The notes below the pieces were generated by a model. That model saw only the letters and a list, made by a program, of their open reading frames with translations. It was not told the origin of the DNA and did not search any database. A program made the position numbers and the translations under genes. Positions 1 through 12,800 of a DNA stretch of 64,000 nucleotides are shown here, in pieces; positions within the stretch are counted from its first letter, which is position 1; each line of letters starts with the position of its first letter. The stretch is from Argopecten irradians (lineage: Eukaryota > Mollusca > Bivalvia > Pectinida > Pectinidae), in contig NC_091134.1 in the NCBI RefSeq assembly GCF_041381155.1, positions 56,906,467 through 56,970,466 on the forward strand, given 5' to 3'.

Positions 1-670
1 AACTGTCTTCTGTAGAAAAGCAACGTTTGCTTCCATCGCCGCACACAACAGTCATCTTGACATCTTAGTCGTGACGTCACAATACATTCACGTTCAATTT
101 CGCGCCACTTCAATAGTGCCCGCTTGTCAACAATCTCTCCCAGTGTGCATTGCGGTCCCCACAATTTCACCTCAGTCAACGGCTCACGAACTGGCCGTCT
201 GTTGACCTCGGGTCACATATTATGACGTTATGACGATTGTTAAATACATAGCGCCACCTTTATGTATGACATCAAAGTGATTGTTTTTGAAACGGCGGAC
301 GTGGTATGCAAATCGTGACTATTTACTTACAAGAAAATCTGATGTATCCGCAAAATAATCCTTTATTGTTTGGTTTGCCATTGAATGGTCAAATTATATT
401 ATGTAAGAACTGACAGTCGTTCACAGGCAAAATGGCACAAAAGGAAACTTACAATATATATTAAAGAATTTAGTATGAGTCCGAAATACGTTTTTAAGAA
501 TCTTGAAATTTCGCTGGACCGTTTACAGAGGTGAATGTGGGGACCACAATAATGTGGGAGAGATTGGCTTGCCAAGGCACTATTGAAAATAGTACCAATG
601 TGTGTAGCCAATCAAAGCAAGTCTTCTGTCACGTAATGTACTAATATATCATATTCCTTTTTTATTTCAG
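1..670. other. Upstream flank or intron of the fucosyltransferase gene
   Basis: I see no coding exon here. The segment ends in a T-rich tract and an AG at 669-670, a good splice acceptor for the exon that starts at 671. Part or all of it is therefore likely intron. The exon carrying the initiator ATG was not identified and may lie to the left of the window. Confidence 0.5.
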
Positions 671-1763
671 AAAGACATCGGTTGTAGCTTGTTTGTTCCT
701 GTTGGTAATCGGTGGACTTCTTTTCCGTCTGCATTATCTTGAGTCGTATATCGCCACCATCCAGCCTCTGCTAAACTATGTACCAAGTCCAAGTCCAAAA
801 GTTGAACACACTATCTACCGTCGAATTCATTACATAAGAAGACCCCACTATATCAGTTCCGAAGTCTTCAAGGACTGTCAGTATAGCTGTTATTTTACTG
901 AGAGCGATACTTTGACAGATGATACAGATAATCTAATAGTTTTATGGAGAGATTTGCCTGATGTAGCTCCGCAAAAACCAAGGAACCAGATCTGGGTTTA
1001 TCACAGCATGGAACCTCCGACACTTCACGGAAAATCTTACGCATCCTGGAAGAACCGTTTTAATTGGACAATATCCTACAGACGAGATTCTGACATATAT
1101 AGCCCATATGGTGTCATTGAAAAACGGGAAATTATAGACAAAGAATTTAATTTGCTTAATTTTACTAAAACTTGGAGTGAAAAGACGAAAGATGTTGTAT
1201 GGTTTGTATCAAATTGCATAAGTCATAGCATGCGTTACGAGTATGCGGCAGAGTTGAACAAAACCATAAGTGTGGATATGTTCGGAAAGTGTGGTGATCA
1301 GACATGTAGAGAAAAATGGCCTACATGTGTGAAGAAATTACAATCTATTTATAGATACTATCTCTCGTTCGAAAATTCCATATGTAGAGACTACATCACA
1401 GAAAAGAGCTTCAAAATATACGAGAGTCTATTTGATGCCATTCCTATTGTTCGAAACGGTGCAATATTAGATCACTACCTTCCCCCTGGATCTTATATTT
1501 CATCAAATGATTTTGATTCGGTGGAAAACTTAGGAAACTTTTTGCATATAATGTCGAACACTAAAAGTACACCTGGAACCTATTTTAAGTGGCGAAAACA
1601 TTATTTTGCTAAGGACACGATTAATTCTACTGAGACCTTTTGTGAACTGTGTCGCCGTGGCCATACAGATAAAAAATATCAAAAGTTGTACAATAATTTT
1701 GAACACTGGTTTCGTGGAGGGGTAGACAACTCATTTTGTTTAATTCTCTCTGATATACAATAA
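671..1763 (+). CDS. Alpha-1,3-fucosyltransferase-like protein (GT10), terminal exon, 5' partial
   Basis: The product should transfer fucose from GDP-fucose to glycans in the Golgi lumen (known of family GT10). The exon opens after an acceptor AG at 669-670 and reads 364 codons to a TAA at 1761-1763. Its first base completes a codon split by a phase-2 intron, and there is no ATG near the start, so the short cytoplasmic N-terminus is encoded upstream. A hydrophobic signal anchor (VVACLFLLVIGGLLF) follows at once, typical of type II Golgi transferases. Family motifs are clear: YRRDSDIYSPYG near the middle and the hallmark YYLSFENSICRDYITEKSF, followed by IPIVRNG and HYLPPGSYI as in the GDP-fucose-binding C-terminal lobe. 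N-glycosylation sequons occur at NWT, NFT, NKT and NST. The frame is open and all core motifs are kept, so the gene is probably functional. The linkage formed cannot be told from sequence. Confidence 0.9.
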
Positions 1764-1814
1764 AAACGTTTAAACTTCAAAGTGAAGTTTGACGATTTAT
1801 TTATTTCTGTAGGT

Positions 1815-1820
1815 AATAAA
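1815..1820 (+). promoter_or_regulatory. Poly(A) signal AATAAA of the fucosyltransferase gene
   Basis: A canonical AATAAA lies 52 bases after the stop codon. A short inverted repeat (AAACTTC..GAAGTTT, about 1772-1790) lies between stop and signal and could fold in the 3' UTR. Its significance is unknown. Confidence 0.6.
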
Positions 1821-1953
1821 GCAATACGGTATCATAGAATGTTCGTTGTGTTTGTACTTTCTAGTTTTATGTTGTTGATATCAAAATCACTTAATTGTAA
1901 GAACCTATAGTCGGTTATGTAATCAATTGTTGCTCGGGTGACATTAGTTTACC

Positions 1954-2317
1954 TTTAAAGATGCTCCACCGACGACAAACATAAATGATATTCATCATTT
2001 GAACAATAATTGATGGTAAATCGTGTAGATGTACATGTATGTCTAATAAACACAAAAATAATATAAAATGATTTATTTTGCCTTTGGTGCATGCGTATTT
2101 CATTTCATATAGGATATAGTGCCACGGATTTTTTTCCGGATGCAATTAATTATTTTTTCATATTTTAAGCTTGAAGTAAAACTAGAAGCTCAAACTTTTC
2201 AATGGTGGTAATGGTGTAAACTAAGGAACTTTTGTAACTGAAGAAAAATACTAAATCGTCTACTCCTGTTTTAAATAGTGAAAAAATACTTTTTGTCAGC
2301 GGTGGAACATCTTTAAA
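1954..2317. mobile_element. Short TIR element (MITE), family A, TTAA-flanked
   Basis: Terminal inverted repeats AGATGCTCCACCG on the left and CGGTGGAACATCT on the right are each bordered by TTAA. That fits the TTAA target preference of piggyBac and Kolobok-type transposons, though the superfamily is inferred. There is no coding capacity in about 364 bp. A second, truncated copy lies at 27419-27640. Confidence 0.6.
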
Positions 2318-5300
2318 TACATATATGTACACACATGTTAGACAATGCTTCAGCAGGACGACATATAGGAAGTATGTACTATGCACGGTTCAGTAAAATA
2401 GACACAGCAATAGGGTGTCCGTGATATCTCTATCAACGACGGAGTAATAAAGATTATGAGATGATGCGGTTTCAGTCTCCATTTCATCTGATTGCATTAC
2501 AAAAGCTAAGTTAAAGCCCTGATTTATTCTGGCTGTGAAACAGTATCGTATCGGAGATCATATACTTAAGCCTAATCTGGCCCCATTAGGTAACAGAAGT
2601 CCTCGTGGATACCATGTCTCGATACAATCAAGCTTTTATTCTAGATAATGATACTAAAGGGGCTTGTTTATTGTGGTGCAATTCTCCATTTGTAAACGAT
2701 CACTAGGTCAAGTTTGGTATGGTTACTTTACTCTCGAACCGAGGTTTTGGTAGTAAGGCAGTACCGTGCTTTATTTGGAGATTTCAATTTTAAATCTTCA
2801 TTAACGATAACTTTTAATGATGTTTAGATTATTATAATAATATTCAAGCAAGTAATATGTCCCGTGTGTTTGATTATTAATGTTATCCTATCATAATCTT
2901 AGTAAAAATATTTTTACAGTTTTGCGTCTAAATAATTCATATTATTTTAATGATATCGAAGTGCAATGAGCCGAAGCAAATTCCCTGTTAATAAAGTGTG
3001 ACGTCATTAATCACCCGCCAAACTGAATGTTCCATATCTCAGAATTTTTTTATTTCGGTACATCATCATGGATTGACAGTTTGACTTTATCGGTCATCTC
3101 ATAACATCAACGACACTGTAGCGCTCTGGAAAAATAACTCACGTAATATCATAAGAGTTACTTCCCTTAGTCCCCCCCCCTAATCCACATCAAGGGTAAA
3201 TTCCTATACTTTTCACTTTTTTGCGAATCTAAATCATATAGATTGTATTGATATCATACATATAATAACAATAGCACGTAAGCAGCGATCAGTGTGAAAA
3301 TTACCAGCAGAATACAATTAAAAGCTTTATCTGTCATAAATACAGTCAATATCCTAACTGACAAAATCAAAATTTCCTGGCCATTATATATAGATTTCAT
3401 GGACAACTTTAATCCACGATTTTAACGTTGTCCCTACAATAACTAGGCAGTTGGAGAGTGATATAATTTGGAAAATATTTTTTTAACTAATGCGAGTTTG
3501 TTATACTATAAAAATAATAAACACCATAATTGAAATTTAAAATGGTCGGTTTTATTAAACAAAAAACGACGTTACGTAATCCATCATATGTGTATACATC
3601 TATATATCACAATCTTTGGTCTTAGCTGGGGACCAAAGTATACCATACACATAAAACATATAATCAAATACACATTGTACATATATAAATATAGATAACA
3701 CAATCATAAGAATTATAATCTTTATCTATAACATATGCCACCATATGACATATAAGCATATTCATGACAAGTAAGCCTATGTATATAAATCTATTATCCA
3801 TTATATATATATATAAATATATTATAAACATGCTAAAATATTATTTATTTATTTCAGCAGAATTTTATTTCAAAATAATTTGAAATTGGATTGAACAACA
3901 GGCAATGGCTATGTAAGTTATCTTAAGGTAATAAAATGTACATATATACAAATGACGTGAATAACTAAGATATATTACGATATAAAAGTCAATGTTTGTT
4001 TCAAAATAAAGAAAATTTACATAGAAGATAACTTAGAAGTAATGTCAATACCAATATATAAAGGAGATACAATTTTTGTTTTGCATCAATGGTAATAATC
4101 AAGAAGTTTGAACACAACAGCCATGAAGAAAATACCTTCAACCAAGGATCCAGACCTAGAAAGTCCATATTGGCTATTACATGTAAGCCGATGGTCATCC
4201 ACCTATGAGATTCAGTAATTCTCCATGGTTGCTATATTCTTACTCATGGTGCAACATCTTTGAGAAAAAAATATCTTTTGGTCTAAATTTATACTTGTCT
4301 TTACTTTAGTATATCCAAATAAGGAAAATTCAAATTGAAGGAAACCTTAGATAATCATTATTTAATCATACATAGTATAAAAATGTAATAAATACCTATT
4401 GGAGCAGGTATATAGAATAGGCCAGTGGGTTTTCTTTAATAGATAAAACACTAAATATAAGAAAAATACAGATTCCACTACAGGACAGTGGATATAATAT
4501 ACCTGACATTTGCATCCGATTACAGTGGCGTAGGAAGATGAAACGTAATGGGGGTCCTCAATATTTTGCAAACGAGTTTTACGATGTATATTGATGATTT
4601 TAAACCCTGCTCGATCTGAACATGCCGACTTCACAACATCGGTAACTTGTTGTGTAACTCAAAATGATTATGAATTACTTGTCTTGCTAATACATATTAA
4701 CAGATTAATCTTTTAAGATACATTTTTTGAAATAGTACAATCCCTTGATGGGCATTTTTAGTCTTTTTTCATGTGTATTGAATTTTCATTATTAAGGTTT
4801 GAACATTACGTACTTGAACGTTTTAGGAAATGCACCGCGCAGCGGAAAATGTTTTTAAATGAAATACGAAAAATGTGCAGGAGGATCCTTTTTTCTTTCA
4901 AATGTGAACTTTCAAAATGAACATACAAATAGTTCATTTTGAGAAGGTGTGTGATTAATTCAATTTACGTTCAGATATTGTTAACTTATAGTTATTACCT
5001 ACGGTTAGTTCACCTTTTTTAATGATTAAATTTTATTTACTGATAGAACAATTGATTATTATGCTTAAAAAAGATTGAAACAAGAGATAGAGGTGGACGA
5101 TACAATATGGAAAATTTACCAGCTGTTTTCAATTTTTTGTTCTCTCGGGATTTTGCTTAATTTTAATTTGCAAACATTTAATTGATAAAAAGATGCAACA
5201 AGTCAATATGATAAGACTTAGTTAAATAATAATGATAATATTATCCAAATCTCTTTTTCTTCTGAAAGAAAACTACTGCGTTGGGCATTGACATCTCACA

Positions 5301-8264
5301 GGAAGTATACCCTTCCGTACAATGTTTATAAATATAATGTAACAAAAAAATATACTTCACAAATAGTTAAACAATAAAATACCACAACTCTGCCTGAACC
5401 CATATAACATTGATTAAAATGGTCTTTTAATTTACGTACATGAATACGAAACTAAGGATAATGAAATGAATCATATATAGTCTAGTAAGCATACTTTAAG
5501 CGAAGCATTTTATTAGCTTCTGTACATTCTAAATAAAAAAGTAATATATCTATGCATATTCATTGTATCGTTTCCTACTCGGACACATAAATGCTGTATT
5601 GATATCTTAGGATGGAGGAAAATAAAATATCAAGTTTTACTTAAATATAGATCTACTTGATGATAGATTTGTGAATTATTTCGTTTTGGCAATACATAAT
5701 CTTTTTGAAAGCGTTTTCTTTTTAAATCATGGACAAAAGGTGTTGATATCTCCTTTATCAATTTTGAAAGGAAAAAGAAATTGCGACTTTGCAAGATTAG
5801 GCTGACGGCTAGCCCTAAAACAAATAATGTTGAAGTAAATGTATTGACATGCATTTTCTCTCGGTTTCTAAAAAAAATCTAAAACACAACTGTGATAAAA
5901 ATCCATTGTGTTTCGACTGCAGTATCCAACAGAAACCACATGCCTCACCTACCGCTGTCAAATTTATCACCTTTGGCAGTCTAAAACTTACCAATGACTG
6001 TACAATAAGATCGAATTATTGGACAGGTACAGATTAAATATTGGACTGACAATTTAAAGGTAACATATCGGACAGTACCAGATAATTCCACTTAGGGACA
6101 ACAACGTCTACAACCAGAAAAGACAATCAAGAGGCATCACTTAAAGCTAACACTAGCTTGCAGAGTTCAACTAAAGATTCAGCCAAATAAATGTCGTGAA
6201 TAGCATTAAAAGATTAAAATAAACAATTAAGAAGTGGTATCTGATGTGCCTCAAACTATAAAATACTTCACATAATATATAGTATTCTGAATTATATTCC
6301 TAGCATTAGAAACATAATGGTATAAAATTAATTTATCATATATTAGAATAACAGAAATTACGATTCACTTACACAGAACAAGTGAATTGATTATTTATAT
6401 TCTGGTTCATTTCATTGTGTCTGTACAACATATTCACTATTCGTTATGCAGAAAAGCTCGTCGTTTTCGGGGTGGTTGTCAGGTAAAAAATATAAATACA
6501 TAAAATTCTGTTTTGGGTTGTCACTTTTGCTAATATTTCTACCCATAAAATCAAATCTCCAAGAAAAAGGTACACACGAATATTTCAGGTTATACAGTAC
6601 TGATATTCACATAGCGGAACAAACATTTAATATATAATACATAATGCCAGTCCATTAACAACATTCACGTGCATCAGGTGAAAATGAACACATAACTTTA
6701 TGGCATGTCTTCAGTTAATATGAAATAAAAGAACAGTATACACACTTATCAAATTACATTTGATACAAGAAAATCTTATCACAATCATACACCTTAAATA
6801 TCATAATAAATAAATTAAAAAAAAAAATAAAACGAAAATTCCTTATAAATGTATTGAAGTGTTACTAGATTTAAAATACGATAAAAGTTAGTGTTAGGTG
6901 GTAAGGGATTACCTCCCCTCTTTTAAAATGATGCATATATATCAATGGTTCTATGTTCGTTTCTTACCAATTCTTACGTAAGGAGGTTTGATATGCATAT
7001 CTGATGTGGAATCCTATACATACTTTCGGTATGATAAGATGAAATTCAAAACCAGTGTTCATGTTAAGCACCATTTTGGGTATGTATGGAGATATAAAAA
7101 TACGTTACCCCATAACTATGAATGTTTTACAATGGAAATTCACAACATAAAGTCCGCAGCAGTGGATTATCACACTGTGACACAACACATACACATGGTA
7201 TTTCGTATATCCTCGTCCAGGGGATGTTGCCTTGTGGCCTACATAATGGATTCTCTCTTTCAACTCCCCAAATTTCCAGTATATCTAACAACCTAACACC
7301 TACTCCGTCCCGCCCCTTTGTACATATATTAAAAAGGCACGTGTGGCCTAAAATACACTTTATCAATTATATAAATTCAATATCCACCACACCCCTTCCA
7401 TATCGGTGTGTTATCATGTTCGCTCTCCCCCATCTAACAGCCTGGCCTCACACTGACCACCCCAATCACTGCTATCATCTACAGGCTGTCAGATCGCTGG
7501 CTAGTGGTACAGCTCATCAGGTGAATTACTTTAGTTTCCCTTACATTTCACTAATTATCAGCCCATTTTGTTACACACACCCTGCACCTTCTAATTGATC
7601 ATATTAAATCACTCATGATTCTGATTGGTTGCACATGGCTTTCGAATTCGGACTACTTTTCATAATGCAATTTGTGCATTTATATTTAGATTGTTTCTTA
7701 TCTAAAGTAAAAGCATCAGGATATTAGACCTCTATTTAGGTACAATAATATATGGTAGAAAGATATGACGCAATATGTGTTGGGGTAAACGATAGAGTTA
7801 AAGTTACTTATCATGATTATATAAACTCGAGTAAGCTTATCTAACCATTTTGAAAAGAGTGTTGAAAATTAAAAAAAAAACTAAGACATTTTGTAAGGAA
7901 TAATGAATAATAACATATTTTCCCCAAAACATCTATTGATAACGTTATTTGCTGTAAATCAAATAAAAGTTGTTTCTCGGTGAATGATCACAGCTATAAG
8001 ATATATTTCGAATAGAAATCTTATCTTTGACACGAGAAAATGTATATTTCAAGGTGTTTTTTCTTCTTTCCATGATTTCTCGAACCAAACAAAAACACTT
8101 TATTTGACGTTTATGTGATTTTTTTTTTCATTTGTGTATGATTATAACACTCATTCAACAATGCATTAAAAAGAAAATTAAAACTATGCAAACGATATTT
8201 ATGTTTTGAAAATACAAATTAACGGTATTAGAAGTTAAAGTACATGTGCTTTTGGATAAATAGA
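2318..8264. other. AT-rich intergenic DNA, no gene recognised
   Basis: The open frames here (longest 158 residues, near 7.1-7.6 kb) overlap each other, have no recognisable domain and show no exon-like splice context. There are TA-rich microsatellite patches around 3.6-3.85 kb. I see no RNA gene and no clear transposon end apart from the elements listed separately. Confidence 0.5.
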
Positions 8265-8432
8265 GGTTACACAACAAGTGATTGCTGGATATGAAATTTA
8301 TTTCACACGAGTGAAATTTTTTTTTAAAGTTACAAAAGACACGAAGTTTAGCGAATGTCTTTTGTAACTTTCAAAACATACTTACGAATGTGAAATACAT
8401 TCCATATGCAACAACCCCAAGTTGTGTGACCT
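8265..8432. mobile_element. Hairpin MITE with GGTTACACAAC ends
   Basis: The two halves are imperfect inverted repeats. GGTTACACAAC at the left pairs with GTTGTGTGACC at the right, and the core arms AAGTTACAAAAGACA and TGTCTTTTGTAACTTT face each other near 8325-8370. About two thirds of a second copy is present at 50081-50191, where it is cut by the large repeat array. Superfamily not assigned. Confidence 0.6.
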
Positions 8433-9887
8433 GTTTCTACCGCAATCAAATCACTTACAGGAAGGCACAAATAAGATGGTGTTATTTGCCGACATAATTA
8501 AGGTGTAGCAATATCATCATGTGCAAAAAGGCAAAGACGATTATGAATTTTGAGTCGATAGTTTATGCTACGAATGGGAAAACATGAAGATTCCGGCGTC
8601 GACACACATCCGCTTTCAACAGCGGTTTGTTCTGCAAGCAGCGAGCGGAGTACAGCAACATGACGTCATTCGATGTTTAACAATTTGTGACGTGACAATG
8701 AAAAAATTAGTTAGGGTCAAAGTTTAAAATCTCGACCAACCAAAAGACCGGAAGGTGTCATTTCACTAGTGATTTATCAATATACCTATCTAACACCCAA
8801 CACATTGATACAATGGCCTCAGAGTCGAATAACACGACGCATTGTGATAGAACAAAACATCCAAAATAACACTAACTATTGTAATGAAAACACCTTGGGT
8901 AATAACAAAAGAAAATGCTTTTGTTGCAAAGTCAAATTGAGTACATCACATATACATAAAATATGTAGAATATTTTCATGCAAAAAATATCAATATCACA
9001 TTTTTCATTGTAACATTCACCAAACAGTAAAATAATGTGTTAATAATTATAACAAAGATATATAAAGTAATTACACGATATACATATTTAAATCTTACAT
9101 TTCATTTTCCAATGCATAAATGATATGTAACATGATAGGAATAACGGTAAATCTCTTTTGAAAAATGAAACATAATATGTATGGAATGAATGATAATTGA
9201 ATAGAATGTAATTGAACACAAATGCTTTTCATTAAGGAGATTTAAGCAAATGCATTGTGACAGGTTTATACCAAATCAAGAGAATACTTATTTCACTTTG
9301 TCTCCAATTCCTCACTTCACACTTATGTCTTTATGGTACTGTCATAAGCAATGTCTGCCGACACAGCTAATTGTAACGCGCGCCACACATGCTTAAATAA
9401 ATATCACTATATAGCTAATGCAATAACAATGGAGGGTTTATAAAATATATATAAGATAGATATGCATTAAACAAAAACAAATAAGTAAATTCTTCATAAA
9501 ATTACTCTTATTCCTAACGTATGTATGCACCTCAACGGGTTTTTTCCCAGCAGACCAAGGTACCTGTCATTCAATATCTGACCCGATTATAATGGTGTCG
9601 TGTGTAGCAGTTAGACTTGACCTCAATCACCCAGAAAGAATATTTTTACTTGAAATGAGGTAGACATCAAAAGCAAAACAAATAATTTTATATGTATTTG
9701 TGTGCTAATTAGGGATATATACACGATAAGATATCAATTATTGTCCAAAGGATGAACATTTTTATGCTCTATCGATAATGATATGACCATTAAAGTAAAT
9801 GATAGCATACTAAATTAATACACGTAATTATATATGTTCTATTTACAATGGGCGACAGCTGAAGCTATGTACAATGATACCGGAATC
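8433..9887. other. Intergenic DNA downstream of the HEPN-STAND gene
   Basis: This is the 3' flank of the minus-strand gene that ends at 9888. No AATAAA was seen on the minus strand in the first 230 bases past the stop, so the poly(A) site is not placed. Nothing else is recognisable. Confidence 0.4.
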
Positions 9888-12800
9888 TTAATCTACAGTA
9901 ATACAAGCCTGAAGATATAATGCACAATCCTCTGAACCAGAATCACACGCTTTCTTTAACAAGTCACGTTTTATCTCGTCACTCAGGTGCAGAGCCATCC
10001 TTTTCAGTACATCAACATCTCCCTTACAATACATATCCCCTCCTGTTATCAATGCCCACAAATCCGTGGGGCTGTCTGGTTTGGCTCCCTCACACATTAG
10101 ATATAAAGCACAATCCTCTGAACCAGAATCACACGCTTTCTTTAACAAGTCCAGTTTTGTCTCATCACTCAAGCACATACCAAACTCCTTAAGTACGTCC
10201 ACATCTCCCTTACAATGCCAAAAATCACCTGCAATCAGAAACCACAAATTTGTGTCCTTATCGGGTTGTACTCCTTCACGTAGAAGATATATTGCACATT
10301 CGGTGGAATGGGAAGAACATGCTTTATTCAACAAATAAAGCTTCGTCTCTTCGCTCAATGATCTTAATTGAATTTTCTTAAGAATATTTACATCACCCTT
10401 CTCATACCATTGACATCTTTGAATCAATGTCCACAAATCTGTGTTCTTATCAGGCAATACTCCCCCACACAGTAGATATTCAGCACAATCCCACCACCTA
10501 TATCGACATGCTGCGTTCAATAACTCCTTTTTCATCTCATCATTCAAGTATCCAGCAATTTTATCAAGCACTTCTACACCTTTCTTACCCTTCTTGTACC
10601 CACATTTATCAATCAATGACCACCAAGGCGTATTTTTGGCAGGTTTGACCCCTTCACTAAGAAGATACAATGTACATTTCTCTAAACCATGATAGCATAC
10701 TGAATATAACAGGTAGGTTTTAGTCTCATCATCTATGAGGTAAGATATCCTCTTGAGGAGATCCACATTCTCTTCATTACTATGATTTCTTGCAAACAAT
10801 TGCCACAATGGAGTGGACACTTTAGGCTTTACTCCTTCACCCAAAAGTAACAAAACACATTTCTCTGCACCATAACAACATGCCGCATTTAACAGGTCGA
10901 GTTTGTTCTCTTCGTGTAAGTAGGTGTAAACCTTCTTCAAAATATCAGCATCTTCCTCATCGTCACTGTGACCCTTTGTAATCAATCGCCACCATGGGGT
11001 GTCCTTATCAGGTTTGGCTCCCTCACTCAAGAGATATATAGCATTGTTTTCTAAATTCATCTTGCATGCAGTAATGAACAGGTGATTTTTCATCTCATCG
11101 TTAGAATATAAAACGACTTTCCTGAGTACATCAATGGAAACCTTAGCAAACCACTGATCACATTTCCTTAACAACGGCCACAAATCGATGTCCTTGTCGT
11201 GCAAGACACTTTCATACAGAAGATGTAATGCACAGTCTGGTGAATGAACACATGCTTTATGTAATAACTTTACTTTCGTATCTTCATTCAAATCATTTAT
11301 GAACATTTTAAGAAGAGTGACACTCCCTCCTTCCACTACATCAAACGCGGTATCCTGGTTAGGCTCGACTCCGTCCGAAAGGAGAACCAGAGCACATCCC
11401 TCTGAACCAACACGACAAGCTTCGTTAAAAGCGTCAATTTTCATTTCCACGGACAGACAATCTATTATGTTTCTAAGCACATTCACACATCTTCCCTGTA
11501 CAACACTAGTCACAGTGGACGTGTCAGGCTGGACACCGGAGTCCAGAAGATATAATGCACAGTCTTCCAAACCCCAAGAGCAAGTCATGTGAAGCAAATT
11601 CAATTTCATCTCAACACTTAAGTATTGTACTAATTGTTGAAGAGCGTCTACATTCGCCATGCTAATATAGATAAATGACCACAATCTGTCTTTATCCGGT
11701 TTTACCCCCTCAGACAGAAGATATAAAACACATTCTTTTGAGTGATTTTGACATGCTAGGTTTAACAAGCGTAACTTCATCTCTTCATTCAAATAGACAG
11801 CAAATCTCTTTAGAACATCAACGTCAGCGTTACCATATGGCGTGGCAGCCAAAGACCACCAATTTGTGTCCTTGTTAGGTTTGACTCCTTTTCTTAAAAG
11901 GTAGTGAGCACATTTTTCAAATCTAGGTTTGCATAGTTTATTCAACAGGTGTTCTTTCATCTCATCATCCATGTACCCTATCAATTTCTTCATTACACCC
12001 ACACTACTCCAACCATCTTCAAAAGCATCTGCAATCAACGGTAACCAATCGGTGCTCTGGTCAGGTTTGATACCATGACGCAATAAATATAACGCACATT
12101 CCTGTGATCCAGATGCACACAATGTATTTAACAAGGCAAGTTTTGTCTTCTCGTTCAAGAATGTAACAACTCGATTTAGTTTTTCCACATTTCCTTTGGA
12201 ACCCCATAAATTACTTGATCTGATCAATGACCACCAATCTGTGTCCTTATCAGGTTTAACTCCTCGATTCAATAGAAACAAAGCATGTTCTAATAAACCA
12301 TAGCTACAAGCTTTATTTAACATAGCAGGCTTAATTTCATCATCGATGTATATGAAAACTTCCATAAGTATATCAGTATCTCCCTTGAAACGCCATGAAT
12401 CCTTTAATTTAATCAATGTCCACCAATCTATGTTCTGGTTGGGTTTGCCTCCCTCGGACAGAAGATGTAAAGCACATTCTGTGAAACCAGAACGACATGC
12501 TTCATTCAACAATTCCTGTTTTATGGCATCATTCAAATAAATCCAAACTTTCTTAACTACATTAACGTGTTCTGCGTAGAACCTACTTTGAATCAATGGG
12601 AACCAGTCTGTTTTCTCGTCAGGTTTGACTCCCTCGGACAATAGATATAAAACACAATCCAGAGCACCAGAAGAACATGTTTCGTTTAACAAAGCTGTTT
12701 TGATGTCCCTTTTCAGACCCTTTGTTACTGTTTTGAAAACTTTCAAAAATCCCTTCTTGGCAGCCAACTTTGGTGTGTTTTTATCAGGCTTTACACCTTC

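Noticed and set aside
693-695. TTG at 693 as translation start of the fucosyltransferase
   Set aside because: The frame continues upstream to a splice acceptor at 670, and the hydrophobic anchor begins before 693. The true start must be in an earlier exon.
6988-7598. Overlapping 102- and 158-residue frames as a gene
   Set aside because: There is no recognisable domain, the frames overlap each other and the context is AT-rich intergenic DNA.
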